64,000 nt of DNA, taken from Streptomyces sp. AC512_CC834 (lineage in GTDB: Bacteria; Actinomycetota; Actinomycetes; Streptomycetales; Streptomycetaceae). Of the stretch, positions 26,035-33,512 are shown in pieces. The notes under the pieces are model-generated. The model searched no databases and was not told the origin of the DNA. It saw only the letters and a program-made list of their open reading frames with translations. Location of the stretch: positions 186,001 through 250,000 of the forward strand of contig NZ_JAGMUO010000065.1 of NCBI RefSeq assembly GCF_019049325.1, written 5' to 3'. Positions within the stretch are counted from its first letter, which is position 1; every line of letters begins with the position of its first letter. Both the position numbers and the translations under genes were made by a program.

Positions 26035-26755
26035 TCACCGGCGTGCGGGAAGCGTGATGCCGTACGCCCTCATCTTGCGGTAGATCGTCGTACGGGAGAT
26101 GCCGAGCCGCTGGGCCGCGAGCAGTTTGTTGCCGTCCGCCTCCAGCATGGCCCGGACCAGGGTGTCGCGCTCGGACTCCTCCCAGGGGCTCAGGGACCGG
26201 CTGCCCGCGCTGTGCAGGGACGGCGGCAGGTCGCGCAGCTCGATCCGGTACGTACGGCGGGCCGCGGCGGACTTGCTCAGGACGAGGCTCAGTTCGCGGA
26301 CGTTGCCGGGCCAGTCGTGCCGACGACCCAGGTGCCCCGGGCCGCCGCGGTGTCCAGCGCCCGGGCGACTGCGGGTGCCTGCTCGGGAGCCACCGCGTCG
26401 ACGTTCCGCAGGACCAGGGCGCGGCCCGCTCCGGTGGGCGCCGCACGCAGGGCGGCGGACAGGTCGTGCCCGGAGCTCCCGGCGTTCCGGGCGTTCCCGG
26501 TGTTCCCGACGTTCGCGGCGCTACCGACGTTCGCGGCCCCGGGGCCCGCGGCATCCACGACGACAGGTGCCGAGGCCGCCCCGGTCAGGGCGTGTGCGGC
26601 ACGGACCAGGGTGGCCTTCCCGGTTCCGGTCTCGCCGTGGAGCAGGAGCGGTGTCCGTTCGCGGGCGCAGCGCGACACCGTACGGGACACGGTGTTCCAT
26701 GCCGGGTCCGTTCCGGCCGGGCCCGGCAGCGGCCACGGCTGGGCCGCGCCCGCCT
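26035..26755 (-). pseudogene. remnant of an AcoR-like AAA+/Fis regulator
   Basis: Reading leftwards, one frame (about 26755-26310) encodes AGTDPAWNTVSRTVSRCARE, the Walker A GETGTGKATLVRAA and a Walker B-like ALVLRNVDAVAP. The continuation is in another frame: RRHDWPGNVRELSLVL, the hallmark end of the sigma-54-activator-type AAA+ domain, then a Fis helix-turn-helix RLGISRTTIYRKMRAYGI before the stop at 26035. The frame break lies at about 26310-26330, where part of the AAA+ core is also missing. The N-terminal GAF sensing region is absent because the gene is joined directly to a truncated alcohol dehydrogenase at about 26755. The intact ancestor would have been a 550-650 residue activator divergent from its dehydrogenase target. 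Confidence 0.85.
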
Positions 26756-27482
26756 GCAGTCCAGGTGGTCGGCTACGGCCAGAACCTCGAAATGGCCGAG
26801 GTCCCGGCTCCGGAGATCACCGGCCCGTACGACGTGATCGTCAGGATCGGCGGTGCCGGTGTGTGCCGTACCGACATCCACATCCTGCAGGGGCAGTGGG
26901 CCCAGAAGTCGGGGGTGGCGCTGCCCTACACGATCGGCCACGAGAACGCCGGCTGGGTCCACGTGGTCGGCAGCGCCATCACGGTTCTCGCCGACGCGGG
27001 TCTGACGGCGTACCACGCGGCGGCCAGGGCGGCCCGCAGGCTCCGGCCGGGCGACCGCTGCGTTGTGATCGGCGCGGGCGGCCTCGGGCACATCGGGATG
27101 CAGGTGCTCAAGGCCCTCACCGCCGCCGAGAGCGTCGTCGTGGACCGCAACCCCGACGCGGTCACCCTGGCCCTCTCCGTCGGCGCCGACCACGGTGTCC
27201 TCGCCGACGGCGAACAGGTGGACCGGGTGCGCGAGTTGTCCGGCGGGCACGGGGCGGAGGCGGTCGTCGACTTCGTCGGTGAGGGCGGCTCCACCAACCG
27301 CCGAGATCAACTTCATCGGCAACCTCGTCGGCTCCTACAATGATCTGTGCGAGTTGATGGTCCTGGTCGCGCAGGGCCGCGTACGCCTGCACACCGCCAA
27401 GTACCGTCTCGACCGTTTCCAGGACGCCCTGGACGATCTCGGGAGCGGCCGGATCCGGGGCCGCGCGATCCTGACCCCGTGA
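26756..27482 (+). pseudogene. remnant of a zinc alcohol dehydrogenase
   Basis: Three dehydrogenase fragments are joined by deletions. The first, from AVQVVGYGQNLEMAEVPAPE to GHENAGWVHVVGSAIT, lacks the initiator codon. It is fused in frame to VLADAGLTAYHAA, losing roughly 70 residues including the structural zinc cysteines. The NAD domain follows (VVIGAGGLGHIGMQVLKALT) up to DFVGEGGS near 27290. The C-terminal piece, EINFIGNLVGSYNDLCELMV to GRIRGRAILTP, is in another frame from 27303 and ends at 27482. Catalysis is not expected. Similar intact enzymes commonly sit divergent from AcoR-like activators, matching the remnant on its left. Confidence 0.88.
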
Positions 27483-27527
27483 CCCTGCCCTGAACGCCGA
27501 GCGACGAACGACGAAGGAAGCAGACCC

Positions 27528-27857
27528 TTGATTTTCATCACCGCGAAGTTCCGTGTCCTTCCCGAGCACGCCGACCGATGGCCGGAGGTGGTGGAGGAGT
27601 TCACCCGCGCGACGCGTGCCGAGCCGGGATGCCTGTGGTTCGACTGGTCCCGCAGCCTCGAGGACCCGACGGAGTACGTTCTGGTGGAAGCCTTCCGCGA
27701 CGAGGAGGCGGGTGCGGCACACGCGGGCTCGGCGCACTTCAAGGCGGCGCAGCGGGCTCTCGTGCCCCATCTCGCCGCGACCCCCAGGATCGTCAACATG
27801 AAGGTGCCCCAGGAAGACTGGTCGCTGCTCGGCGAGATGGCGGTCGACGAGGGCTGA
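27528..27857 (+). CDS. antibiotic biosynthesis monooxygenase (ABM) family protein
   Basis: A 109-residue ferredoxin-like-fold protein starting at TTG 27528 (MIFITAKFRV) after GAAGGAAG. ABM features are present: MIFITAKFRVLPEHADRWPE, EPGCLWFDWSRSLEDPTEYV and LVEAFRDEEAGAAHAGSAHF with the conserved His. YgiN-like members oxidise quinols or other small aromatics without cofactor, or act as dimeric stress proteins. It is the first intact gene after the eroded dehydrogenase. Substrate unknown. Confidence 0.85.
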   Translation: MIFITAKFRVLPEHADRWPEVVEEFTRATRAEPGCLWFDWSRSLEDPTEYVLVEAFRDEEAGAAHAGSAHFKAAQRALVPHLAATPRIVNMKVPQEDWSLLGEMAVDEG

Positions 27858-28053
27858 CGCCCGGACCGCCTCCCCAGGACCTGCATCCGGGCCTCATAGT
27901 CCCGCCGCTGTCCAGGTGTTGGGGAGGCGGCGAACACGCCCGCCCGTTCAACTCGGGTCTCCGTCCTGAGCGAGCATCCGGTGCGCGCCGGCACGGTGCC
28001 GTCGACGACATTTGTACAAGACCCTTGGCGGCGCCCGGTGCACCATTCCCGGC

Positions 28054-28884
28054 ATGAGTGAGTACGACGCTGAACTCTCGCACGGGATGCATGTGGTCCA
28101 CGACGGCCCCCCGCAGGCGCCGCCCATGTTGCTCGTCCACGGATCGGGCGCCTCGGGCGCCTCCTGGGGCCCCGTGGTCCCGACCCTCGCCGGCCGCCGT
28201 CACGTCCTGCGCATCGACCTCCCGGGCTGTGGCAAGTCCCCGCCCATGAAGCCGTACGACGTCCCGGTGCAGGCGGGCCGGGTGGCGGCGCTTCTGGACG
28301 ACCTCGGGCTTCGTTCCGTGACCGTGGCCGGACACTCCAGCGGCGGTTACGTCGCCACCGCGCTGGCGGAGCTGCGCCCCGACCTGGTGGGGGCGATCGC
28401 GCTGGTCAGTACCGGCCCGGGTCTCGACGCGTTCCTTCCGCAGCCCGTGGTCCTCCGGGTCATGCTCGCCCCGCCCCTCGGCCCGCTCCTGTGGTCGCGG
28501 CGCACGGACACGATGCTCCGCAAGGGGATCCGCGCGACGGCCGCCGGCCCCGTGGACATCCCCGGCGACATGGTCGCCGACCTGCGGGGCATCTCGTACC
28601 GCGCCTTCAGGACGGTGGCCCGCGGGAACACGGCCTATCTCGCCGAGCGGAGCGTGCCCGAGCGACTCGCCGCCCTCGACGTCCCGGTGCTGGTGCTCTT
28701 CGGTGCCGCCGACCCCCGCTGGGATCCGTCCTCGGCCCGCCGGTACGACGCCGTGCCGAACGCGCGGGTCGAGCTGCTGCCGGGGGTCGGGCACCTACCC
28801 CCGCTGGAAGCGCCCGAGGCCACCGGTGAACTGCTGCTGGGACTGGCGGCAAAGGACGTCGGCATCCCGCCCGTCGGCCCCTGA
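28054..28884 (+). CDS. alpha/beta fold serine hydrolase
   Basis: A 276-residue hydrolase with ATG 28054; an upstream TTG-initiated extension to 28012 is not convincing. The oxyanion motif is LLVHGSGASGASW (26-38), the nucleophile Ser95 lies in VAGHSSGGYVATAL, and the Asp and His follow in LFGAADPRWDPSS and LPGVGHLPPLEAPE. It is a cytoplasmic esterase/lipase-like protein of unknown substrate. The palindrome TTGTACAA lies about 40 bp upstream. The AraC gene follows 16 bp downstream but has its own leaderless promoter. Confidence 0.88.
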   Translation: MSEYDAELSHGMHVVHDGPPQAPPMLLVHGSGASGASWGPVVPTLAGRRHVLRIDLPGCGKSPPMKPYDVPVQAGRVAALLDDLGLRSVTVAGHSSGGYVATALAELRPDLVGAIALVSTGPGLDAFLPQPVVLRVMLAPPLGPLLWSRRTDTMLRKGIRATAAGPVDIPGDMVADLRGISYRAFRTVARGNTAYLAERSVPERLAALDVPVLVLFGAADPRWDPSSARRYDAVPNARVELLPGVGHLPPLEAPEATGELLLGLAAKDVGIPPVGP

Positions 28885-28888
28885 GACC

Positions 28889-28894
28889 TAGACT
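28889..28894 (+). promoter_or_regulatory. leaderless -10 element of the AraC gene
   Basis: TAGACT lies 6 nt before the GTG at 28901, the usual spacing for leaderless Streptomyces transcripts. No Shine-Dalgarno is present in the 16-bp gap. Confidence 0.5.
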
Positions 28895-28900
28895 GGTCAC

Positions 28901-29803
28901 GTGTTGTCGACCGGGGCACCACCCGACTGGGCAAGCGTGGACATCGCGGTCCCGCGGCCCCCGGCCCGGCTGCCGGGGATCAGCATGGCCGGGTTCAGTC
29001 AGCGCCTCCCCACCTTCGTGGACATGGCCATGGTGGCGCACCCGTCGGTCACCCTGCTCATCGACCTGAGCGACGGCGAAGGCCTCCTGTACAGCACCCA
29101 CGGCCGTTACGGGCACGGCAGTTTCGTCGTCGGGCTCGCCCCGGGCGGGCTCAGGGCGGCCGGCCGGGTGGGCGCGTGTCTCCAGATCCGGCTGGAACCG
29201 GCCCTGGCGGCCGCGGTGCTCGGCCCGTCGACCGCGCTCACCGGGAGGGTGGAGTCCTTCGAGGACGTCTGGGGCCGCGAGGCGGGGCGGGCACAGGGCG
29301 AGCTGCGCGCCGCCGGGTCGTGGGACGAGCGGTTCGCCGTCGCGACGGGACTCCTCCGCCGCCGGATGGCGGACCGACCGCCGGTCGATCCGGAAGTCGC
29401 CCACACCTGGCGGACGACCCTCGCCCGCCGGGGCCGGATACGGGTCGAGGGCCTGGCAGACGCGGTCGGCTGGAGCCGTAAGCGCCTGTGGGCCCGCTTC
29501 CAGGCCCAGCTCGGCATCACCCCCAAGCACGCCGCCCGACTGGTGCGCTTCGACCACGCCGCGCACCTGCTCGCCGCGGGCCTCGCCCCGGCCGACGTCG
29601 CCCCCGAAAGCGGCTACGCCGACCAGTCCCACCTCCACCGGGAGGTCAGGGCGTTCACCGGGCTCACGCCCACGGCCGTGGCCGGCGCACCGTGGCTCGA
29701 GATCGACGACATCGCGTGGCCGGCCTCGGCACCGGCGGCAGGGTCCACGGTGTCCGCACCACGTCGAATGGCACCGCCCGGCCGTGCGTGGAATCGTGGA
29801 TGA
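28901..29803 (+). CDS. AraC-family transcriptional regulator
   Basis: A 300-residue regulator starting at GTG 28901. The N-terminal 180 residues are a cupin-like sensing region (VTLLIDLSDGEGLLYSTHGR). The C-terminal AraC DNA-binding domain covers about 180-280: GLADAVGWSRKRLWARFQAQ is the first helix-turn-helix and LAPADVAPESGYADQSHLHR the second, ahead of the conserved TGLTPTA. The target is probably near, perhaps the hydrolase just upstream (inference). A short Pro/Arg-rich tail follows. Confidence 0.9.
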   Translation: MLSTGAPPDWASVDIAVPRPPARLPGISMAGFSQRLPTFVDMAMVAHPSVTLLIDLSDGEGLLYSTHGRYGHGSFVVGLAPGGLRAAGRVGACLQIRLEPALAAAVLGPSTALTGRVESFEDVWGREAGRAQGELRAAGSWDERFAVATGLLRRRMADRPPVDPEVAHTWRTTLARRGRIRVEGLADAVGWSRKRLWARFQAQLGITPKHAARLVRFDHAAHLLAAGLAPADVAPESGYADQSHLHREVRAFTGLTPTAVAGAPWLEIDDIAWPASAPAAGSTVSAPRRMAPPGRAWNRG

Positions 29804-29854
29804 ACGGGCATGCGCGGATGCACCCTGAGAAAGCGTCTTCCCAAGGAGGCTTCC

Positions 29855-29932
29855 ATGTCCTCGAAACGACGCCGTAAGAAGAAGGCACGTCGCAAGCACG
29901 CCGCCAACCACGGCCGGCTGCCCCAGTCCTAG
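29855..29932 (+). CDS. bL37-like actinobacterial ribosomal small protein
   Basis: A 25-residue, extremely basic protein. It starts at ATG 29855, six bases after a near-perfect Shine-Dalgarno AAGGAGG (29843-29849), and ends at TAG 29930-29932. The sequence begins SSKRRRKKKARRKHAANHG and ends RLPQS; the KRxRKKxxRRKxxANHGxxP pattern is that of the tiny actinobacterial large-subunit protein bL37. A 17-bp perfect terminator hairpin starts 13 bp after the stop, so the gene is a compact complete unit. It is often missed because of its length. Identification rests on pattern and context. Confidence 0.75.
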   Translation: MSSKRRRKKKARRKHAANHGRLPQS

Positions 29933-29944
29933 GGGTGTCCCGGC

Positions 29945-29981
29945 CGCCTCACCGCCGGCCGCCACGGCCGGCGGTGAGGCG
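29945..29981 (+). terminator. strong intrinsic-type hairpin after the bL37-like gene
   Basis: A perfect 17-bp stem runs from 29945-29961 to 29965-29981 with a 3-nt loop (CCA). The core arm is CCTCACCGCCGGCCG. No T-run follows. It ends the bL37-like gene and insulates the ArsR promoter 250 bp further on; nothing else is recognisable between 29982 and 30229. Confidence 0.85.
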
Positions 29982-30229
29982 TGGGTCGGCTTGCGGGCAC
30001 GCGGCGAGCGACAAGTTGCGGTGCGAATGGGGGATCGCCAGGTCAGCGGCCGGGGGGGCGCCGCGCGGAGCGCCGGGAGTTGTCGGCCACGCCGGGGACG
30101 CCCTCCCCCTGACCGTTCGGCAGGCCGTGGAGATGGGGCGCCGGGGCGAGCGGTCCGAGCCGGTGGCCGACGGCGTGACGGTGGCCAGGGCCACGCACGA
30201 CCGGCCACCACCGGACACTCCGCCGGCAC

Positions 30230-30259
30230 TTGATAGGCAAGTGAATGCTTGCCTATGGT
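30230..30259 (+). promoter_or_regulatory. ArsR operator overlapping its promoter
   Basis: ATAGGCAAG at 30233-30241 and CTTGCCTAT at 30248-30256 form a perfect 9-bp inverted repeat with a 6-bp spacer. It lies within a promoter made of TTGATA (30230-30235) and TATGGT (30254-30259), 18 bp apart. The ATG at 30266 is 6 nt after the -10, so the transcript is probably leaderless and autorepressed. Confidence 0.7.
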
Positions 30260-30265
30260 GAGGTC

Positions 30266-30556
30266 ATGACGGAGGATGTCTTCAGGGCACTCGCCGACCC
30301 CACCCGTCGGCGCATTCTCGACGAGCTGGCGGAGCGGGGCGGCCAGAGCCTGTTCGAGATATGCACCCGGCTGGCGACGAAGCACGGTCTGGGACTGTCC
30401 CGGCAGGCGATCAGCCAGCATCTGGCCGTGCTGGAATCCGCGGGTCTGGTCGTGTCACGACGCCAGGGCCGCTACAAGTTCCACGACCTCGACACCGACC
30501 CCCTCGAGCGCATCCTGACCCGATGGCTCGGACCCGACGCACCGGAGAACACCTGA
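30266..30556 (+). CDS. ArsR-family transcriptional repressor
   Basis: A 96-residue winged-helix protein from ATG 30266. It opens with MTEDVFRALADPTRRRILDE, the standard ArsR N-terminus, and has the recognition region LSRQAISQHLAVLESAGLVV and wing SRRQGRYKFHDLD. No metal-binding Cys pair is seen, so it belongs to the non-metal branch that often controls VOC or SRPBCC genes. It overlaps the VOC gene by 1 bp (TGATG) and surely shares its transcript. Confidence 0.92.
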   Translation: MTEDVFRALADPTRRRILDELAERGGQSLFEICTRLATKHGLGLSRQAISQHLAVLESAGLVVSRRQGRYKFHDLDTDPLERILTRWLGPDAPENT

Positions 30557-30942
30557 TGAAGATCCACCTCACCAGCGTCTTCGTCGACGACCAGGCGCAT
30601 GCTCTGCGCTTCTACACCGAGACCCTGGGCTTCGTGAAGAAGCACGACGTGCCGGTGGGTACGGACCGCTGGCTGACCGTGGTCTCGCCCGACGCCCCGG
30701 ACGGGACCGAGCTGCTGCTCGAGCCCTCGGGCCATCCCGCGGTGGGGCCGTACCGGACGGCGCTCGCCCACGACGGAATCCCGGCCGCCTCCTTCGCCGT
30801 CGACGACGTACGGGCGGAGTTCGACCGGCTGCGCGGACTGGGAGTGCGCTTCACCCAGGAGCCGCTGGAGATGGGCGCGATCACCACGGCGGTGCTGGAC
30901 GACACCTGCGGCAACCTGATCCAGATCATGCGGGGCGCGTAG
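30556..30942 (+). CDS. VOC/glyoxalase-fold protein
   Basis: A 128-residue protein starting at ATG 30556, coupled to the ArsR stop. It has two beta-alpha-beta-beta-beta modules: KIHLTSVFVDDQAHALRFYT with ETLGFVKKHDVPV, then SFAVDDVRAEFDRLRGLGVR with TTAVLDDTCGNLIQIM. Glu and Asn/Gln near the C-terminus may bind a metal. Families of this type include glyoxalases, fosfomycin- or bleomycin-type resistance proteins and extradiol dioxygenases. The ArsR pairing suggests an inducible detoxification role. Convergent with the MerR gene. Confidence 0.88.
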   Translation: MKIHLTSVFVDDQAHALRFYTETLGFVKKHDVPVGTDRWLTVVSPDAPDGTELLLEPSGHPAVGPYRTALAHDGIPAASFAVDDVRAEFDRLRGLGVRFTQEPLEMGAITTAVLDDTCGNLIQIMRGA

Positions 30943-30965
30943 GGCGCCCGGCCGCGCGCCCGTCC

Positions 30966-31373
30966 CTATGGGGCGGTCGCGCCCGTGAGGCGGTCGGCCA
31001 GTGTGGCGGCGAACTCCTCCGCCCGCGCCAGTTGGGTCCGCAGGTCGGCGACCCGCTGCCGGGCGGCCCGCTCGAAGGCGCGTACCCGCTCGAGGAGTTC
31101 CTCGCGTTCCCCTGCCGACAGCTTCGCGTCGCCGCCGTCGAGGCGGTCGGTGGCCTCCAGGAGGTCGCGCATCTCGTCGAGGGTGAAGCCGAGCGGTTTC
31201 ATGCGGCGGACGACCATGAGGCGGGCCACGTCGGTCTCCGTGTACAGACGAAAGCCGCCCTGGGAGCGGGCGGAAGGGACGACCAGGCCGGTCTCCTCGT
31301 AGTGCCGGATCGTGCGCAGTGACAACTCGGTCCTCGACGCCACCTCGCCGATCTGCATGTGCCCGCCGCTCAC
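30966..31373 (-). CDS. MerR-family transcriptional regulator (1)
   Basis: A 135-residue protein starting at 31373 (MSGGHMQIGE) or, more typically for the family, at MQIGEVASRTELSLRTIRHY at 31358. The MerR helix-turn-helix and wing are clear (HYEETGLVVPSARSQGGFRL), followed by a long coiled-coil dimerisation helix (LLERVRAFERAARQRVADLR) and no C-terminal effector domain or metal-binding Cys. It diverges from the SulP transporter gene, whose promoter contains the expected dyad between -35 and -10. Confidence 0.9.
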   Translation of the reverse strand: MSGGHMQIGEVASRTELSLRTIRHYEETGLVVPSARSQGGFRLYTETDVARLMVVRRMKPLGFTLDEMRDLLEATDRLDGGDAKLSAGEREELLERVRAFERAARQRVADLRTQLARAEEFAATLADRLTGATAP

Positions 31374-31420
31374 CCGCGTGCCTTCCTCGTCGTCCGTCCT
31401 GCCACCGCCGCCCCAACGGC

Positions 31421-31451
31421 TGCCATCTCTACCGTAACGTTAGGGTAGAGT
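31421..31451 (+). promoter_or_regulatory. MerR-type promoter with dyad in a 19-bp spacer
   Basis: A near-perfect 24-bp palindrome spans 31427-31450, with outer arms CTCTACC and GGTAGAG around TAACGTTA; one base pair mismatches. It lies between a -35-like TGCCAT (31421-31426) and a -10-like TAGAGT (31446-31451), 19 bp apart. An over-long spacer carrying a dyad is the MerR activation architecture. Direction points to the SulP gene. Confidence 0.65.
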
Positions 31452-31636
31452 CGCCCGGGTGCCGGGCCGCCGTGCCGTTCGGCACTGCACATGATGCGGG
31501 AGACCCGGCCCGTGATGCCCTGCCGGGGTCGAGGAAGCCCCCGGTGCCGCTCGGGCCTCGGGCAGGACCGGTCAGGTCCGGCCCGCCCGTTCTTCCGCAC
31601 GTCCCCCTCACTGCCGGACGTGCCCGACCACGACAG

Positions 31637-33154
31637 GTGCCCTCCCTCTTGTCTGTTCCTGCGCTCTCCCCCGTCGCGCGGCTGCGCGGCCTCAGGCCCG
31701 ACTGGATCTTCGACCCGAAGGTGTGGCGCACCGAGGTCCTCGCCGGACTCGTCGTCGCCCTCGCCCTGGTCCCCGAGGCGATCTCGTTCTCGATCATCGC
31801 CGGGGTCGACCCGGAGGTCGGCCTGTTCGCGGCGTTCACCATGGCCGTCACCATCTCGGTCGTGGGCGGCCGCCGCGCCATGATCTCCGCCGCGACGGGT
31901 GCCGTCGCCCTGGTGATCGCCCCGTTGAACCGCGAGCACGGCCTGGGTTACCTCGTCGCTGCGGTCATCCTCGCCGGTGCCTTCCAGGTGGTTCTCGGAG
32001 CGCTCGGCGTGGCGAAGCTGATGCGGTTCGTGCCGCGCTCGGTGATGGTCGGCTTCGTCAACGCCCTCGCCATTCTCATCTTCATGGCGCAGGTGCCCGA
32101 GATGACCGACGTGCCCTGGCCCGTCTACCCGCTCGTCGGGGGCGGGCTCGTGCTGATGGTGCTCTTCCCCAGGATCACCAAGGTGGTCCCGGCGCCGCTG
32201 GTCTCGATCGTCGTCCTGACCGTCATCACCCTCGCGGCGGGCATCGCGGTGCCCACCGTCGGCGACAAGGGGGAGCTGCCCCACGCGCTGCCGGTGCCGG
32301 GCCTGCCCGACGTGCCGTTCACCCTCGACACGCTGACGACCGTCGCCCCGTACGCGCTCGCCATGGCCCTGGTCGGGCTCATGGAGTCACTGATGACCGC
32401 GAAGCTGGTGGACGACATCACCGACACCCGCTCCGACAAGACCCGTGAGTCGATCGGTCAGGGCGTCGCGAACATCGTCACCGGCTTCTTCGGCGGCATG
32501 GGCGGCTGCGCCATGATCGGCCAGACGATGATCAACGTGAAGGTGTCCGGGGCGCGTACCCGCCTGTCCACGTTCCTGGCGGGCTCGTTCCTGATGGTGC
32601 TGTGCATCGTCTTCGGGCCGGTCGTGTCCGACATCCCGATGGCGGCTCTGGTCGCGGTGATGGTGATGGTGTCGTTCACGACGTTCGACTGGCACTCCGT
32701 CGCCCCGAGGACCCTGAAGCGGATGCCCGTCGGCGAGATCCTCGTCATGGCGGTCACCGTCGCCGTCGTGGTCGCCACCGAGAACCTCGCCATCGGCGTC
32801 GTGGTCGGCTCCGTCACCGCGATGGTGATCTTCGCCAGGCGGGTGGCCCACCTGGCCGACGTCACCTCGGTCACCGACCCCGACGGCGGCCAGGTCGTCT
32901 ACTCCGTCACCGGCGAACTCTTCTTCGCCTCCAGCAACGACCTGGTCACCCGGTTCGACTACGCCGGTGACCCCGACAGTGTCGTCATCGACCTGTCCGC
33001 CACCCACGTCTGGGACGCCTCGTCCGTCGCCGCCCTGGACGCGATCGAGACCAAGTACGCGCAGCGCGGCAAGCGGGTCGAGATCGTCGGGCTCAACGAG
33101 CACAGTGCCCTCCTGCGCGCACGGCTCGGCGGCGACTTCGCCGGCCACCACTGA
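31637..33154 (+). CDS. SulP/SLC26 anion transporter with STAS domain
   Basis: About 505 residues if started at GTG 31637; TTG 31649 is possible and the frame is open further upstream into the leader. The SulP signature region reads VVALALVPEAISFSIIAGVD near residues 30-50, then around 10-12 helices (GQGVANIVTGFFGGMGGCAM is the second family motif). Residues about 400-505 form a cytoplasmic STAS domain (VVIDLSATHVWDASSVAALD). It probably imports sulfate, bicarbonate or another oxyanion by proton or sodium symport. The MerR dyad promoter upstream suggests regulated expression and a roughly 180-nt leader. Confidence 0.9.
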   Translation: MPSLLSVPALSPVARLRGLRPDWIFDPKVWRTEVLAGLVVALALVPEAISFSIIAGVDPEVGLFAAFTMAVTISVVGGRRAMISAATGAVALVIAPLNREHGLGYLVAAVILAGAFQVVLGALGVAKLMRFVPRSVMVGFVNALAILIFMAQVPEMTDVPWPVYPLVGGGLVLMVLFPRITKVVPAPLVSIVVLTVITLAAGIAVPTVGDKGELPHALPVPGLPDVPFTLDTLTTVAPYALAMALVGLMESLMTAKLVDDITDTRSDKTRESIGQGVANIVTGFFGGMGGCAMIGQTMINVKVSGARTRLSTFLAGSFLMVLCIVFGPVVSDIPMAALVAVMVMVSFTTFDWHSVAPRTLKRMPVGEILVMAVTVAVVVATENLAIGVVVGSVTAMVIFARRVAHLADVTSVTDPDGGQVVYSVTGELFFASSNDLVTRFDYAGDPDSVVIDLSATHVWDASSVAALDAIETKYAQRGKRVEIVGLNEHSALLRARLGGDFAGHH

Positions 33155-33512
33155 CCGTCCCGCCGGGCGTCACCTGTGCGGCGGGCGGAACCGGGGGACG
33201 TAGTCGCCGGGGGCGTACGGGGTGGTGGCTTCCATCAGCTCCGGTGCGGGGCTCTCCAGCCCGCGCATGGTCCCGGACCCGCCGAGCCCGGCGTGCGTGC
33301 GTCGCCGTCGGCGTGCGTGCGTCGCCGTCGGTGTGCGGCACCGAGCGCGGCATCCTCCACCCGGTCGGCCCTACCGGCGGCGGTCCCGGTCGGCGCCGGA
33401 CCGCTCGCGGATCGCCGACGACAACAGGCCGCGGCCCGTTCGCCCGACCGGAGCGCGGTCGACGCCGGTGACGACGCGGCCGGCCGCCCGGCACCGCACG
33501 GCGCCGGTGTCG
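33155..33512. other. intergenic region with a 20-bp tandem duplication
   Basis: The 358-bp gap between the SulP gene and the leftward ABC operon holds a perfect 20-bp direct repeat (33291-33310 and 33311-33330, unit beginning GCGTGCGTGC). A weak 7-bp hairpin, CCCGCCG at 33159-33165 with CGGCGGG at 33179-33185, may terminate the SulP transcript. A 32-codon open frame on the minus strand (33268 to 33170) lacks a convincing ribosome-binding site and I do not call it a gene. Nothing else is recognisable. Confidence 0.5.

Noticed and set aside
26289..26690. A stand-alone 133-residue ATPase gene
   Set aside because: It is only the middle piece of a broken AAA+/Fis regulator; the GNVREL and helix-turn-helix parts follow in another frame.
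28012..28054. Extended N-terminus for the 28 kb hydrolase starting at TTG 28012
   Set aside because: The extra 14 residues lack coding character and family homologues begin close to the ATG at 28054.
33170..33268. A 32-codon minus-strand open frame ending in an Arg/Pro-rich tail
   Set aside because: No convincing Shine-Dalgarno, no recognised family; could be a degraded 3' end of a lost gene.
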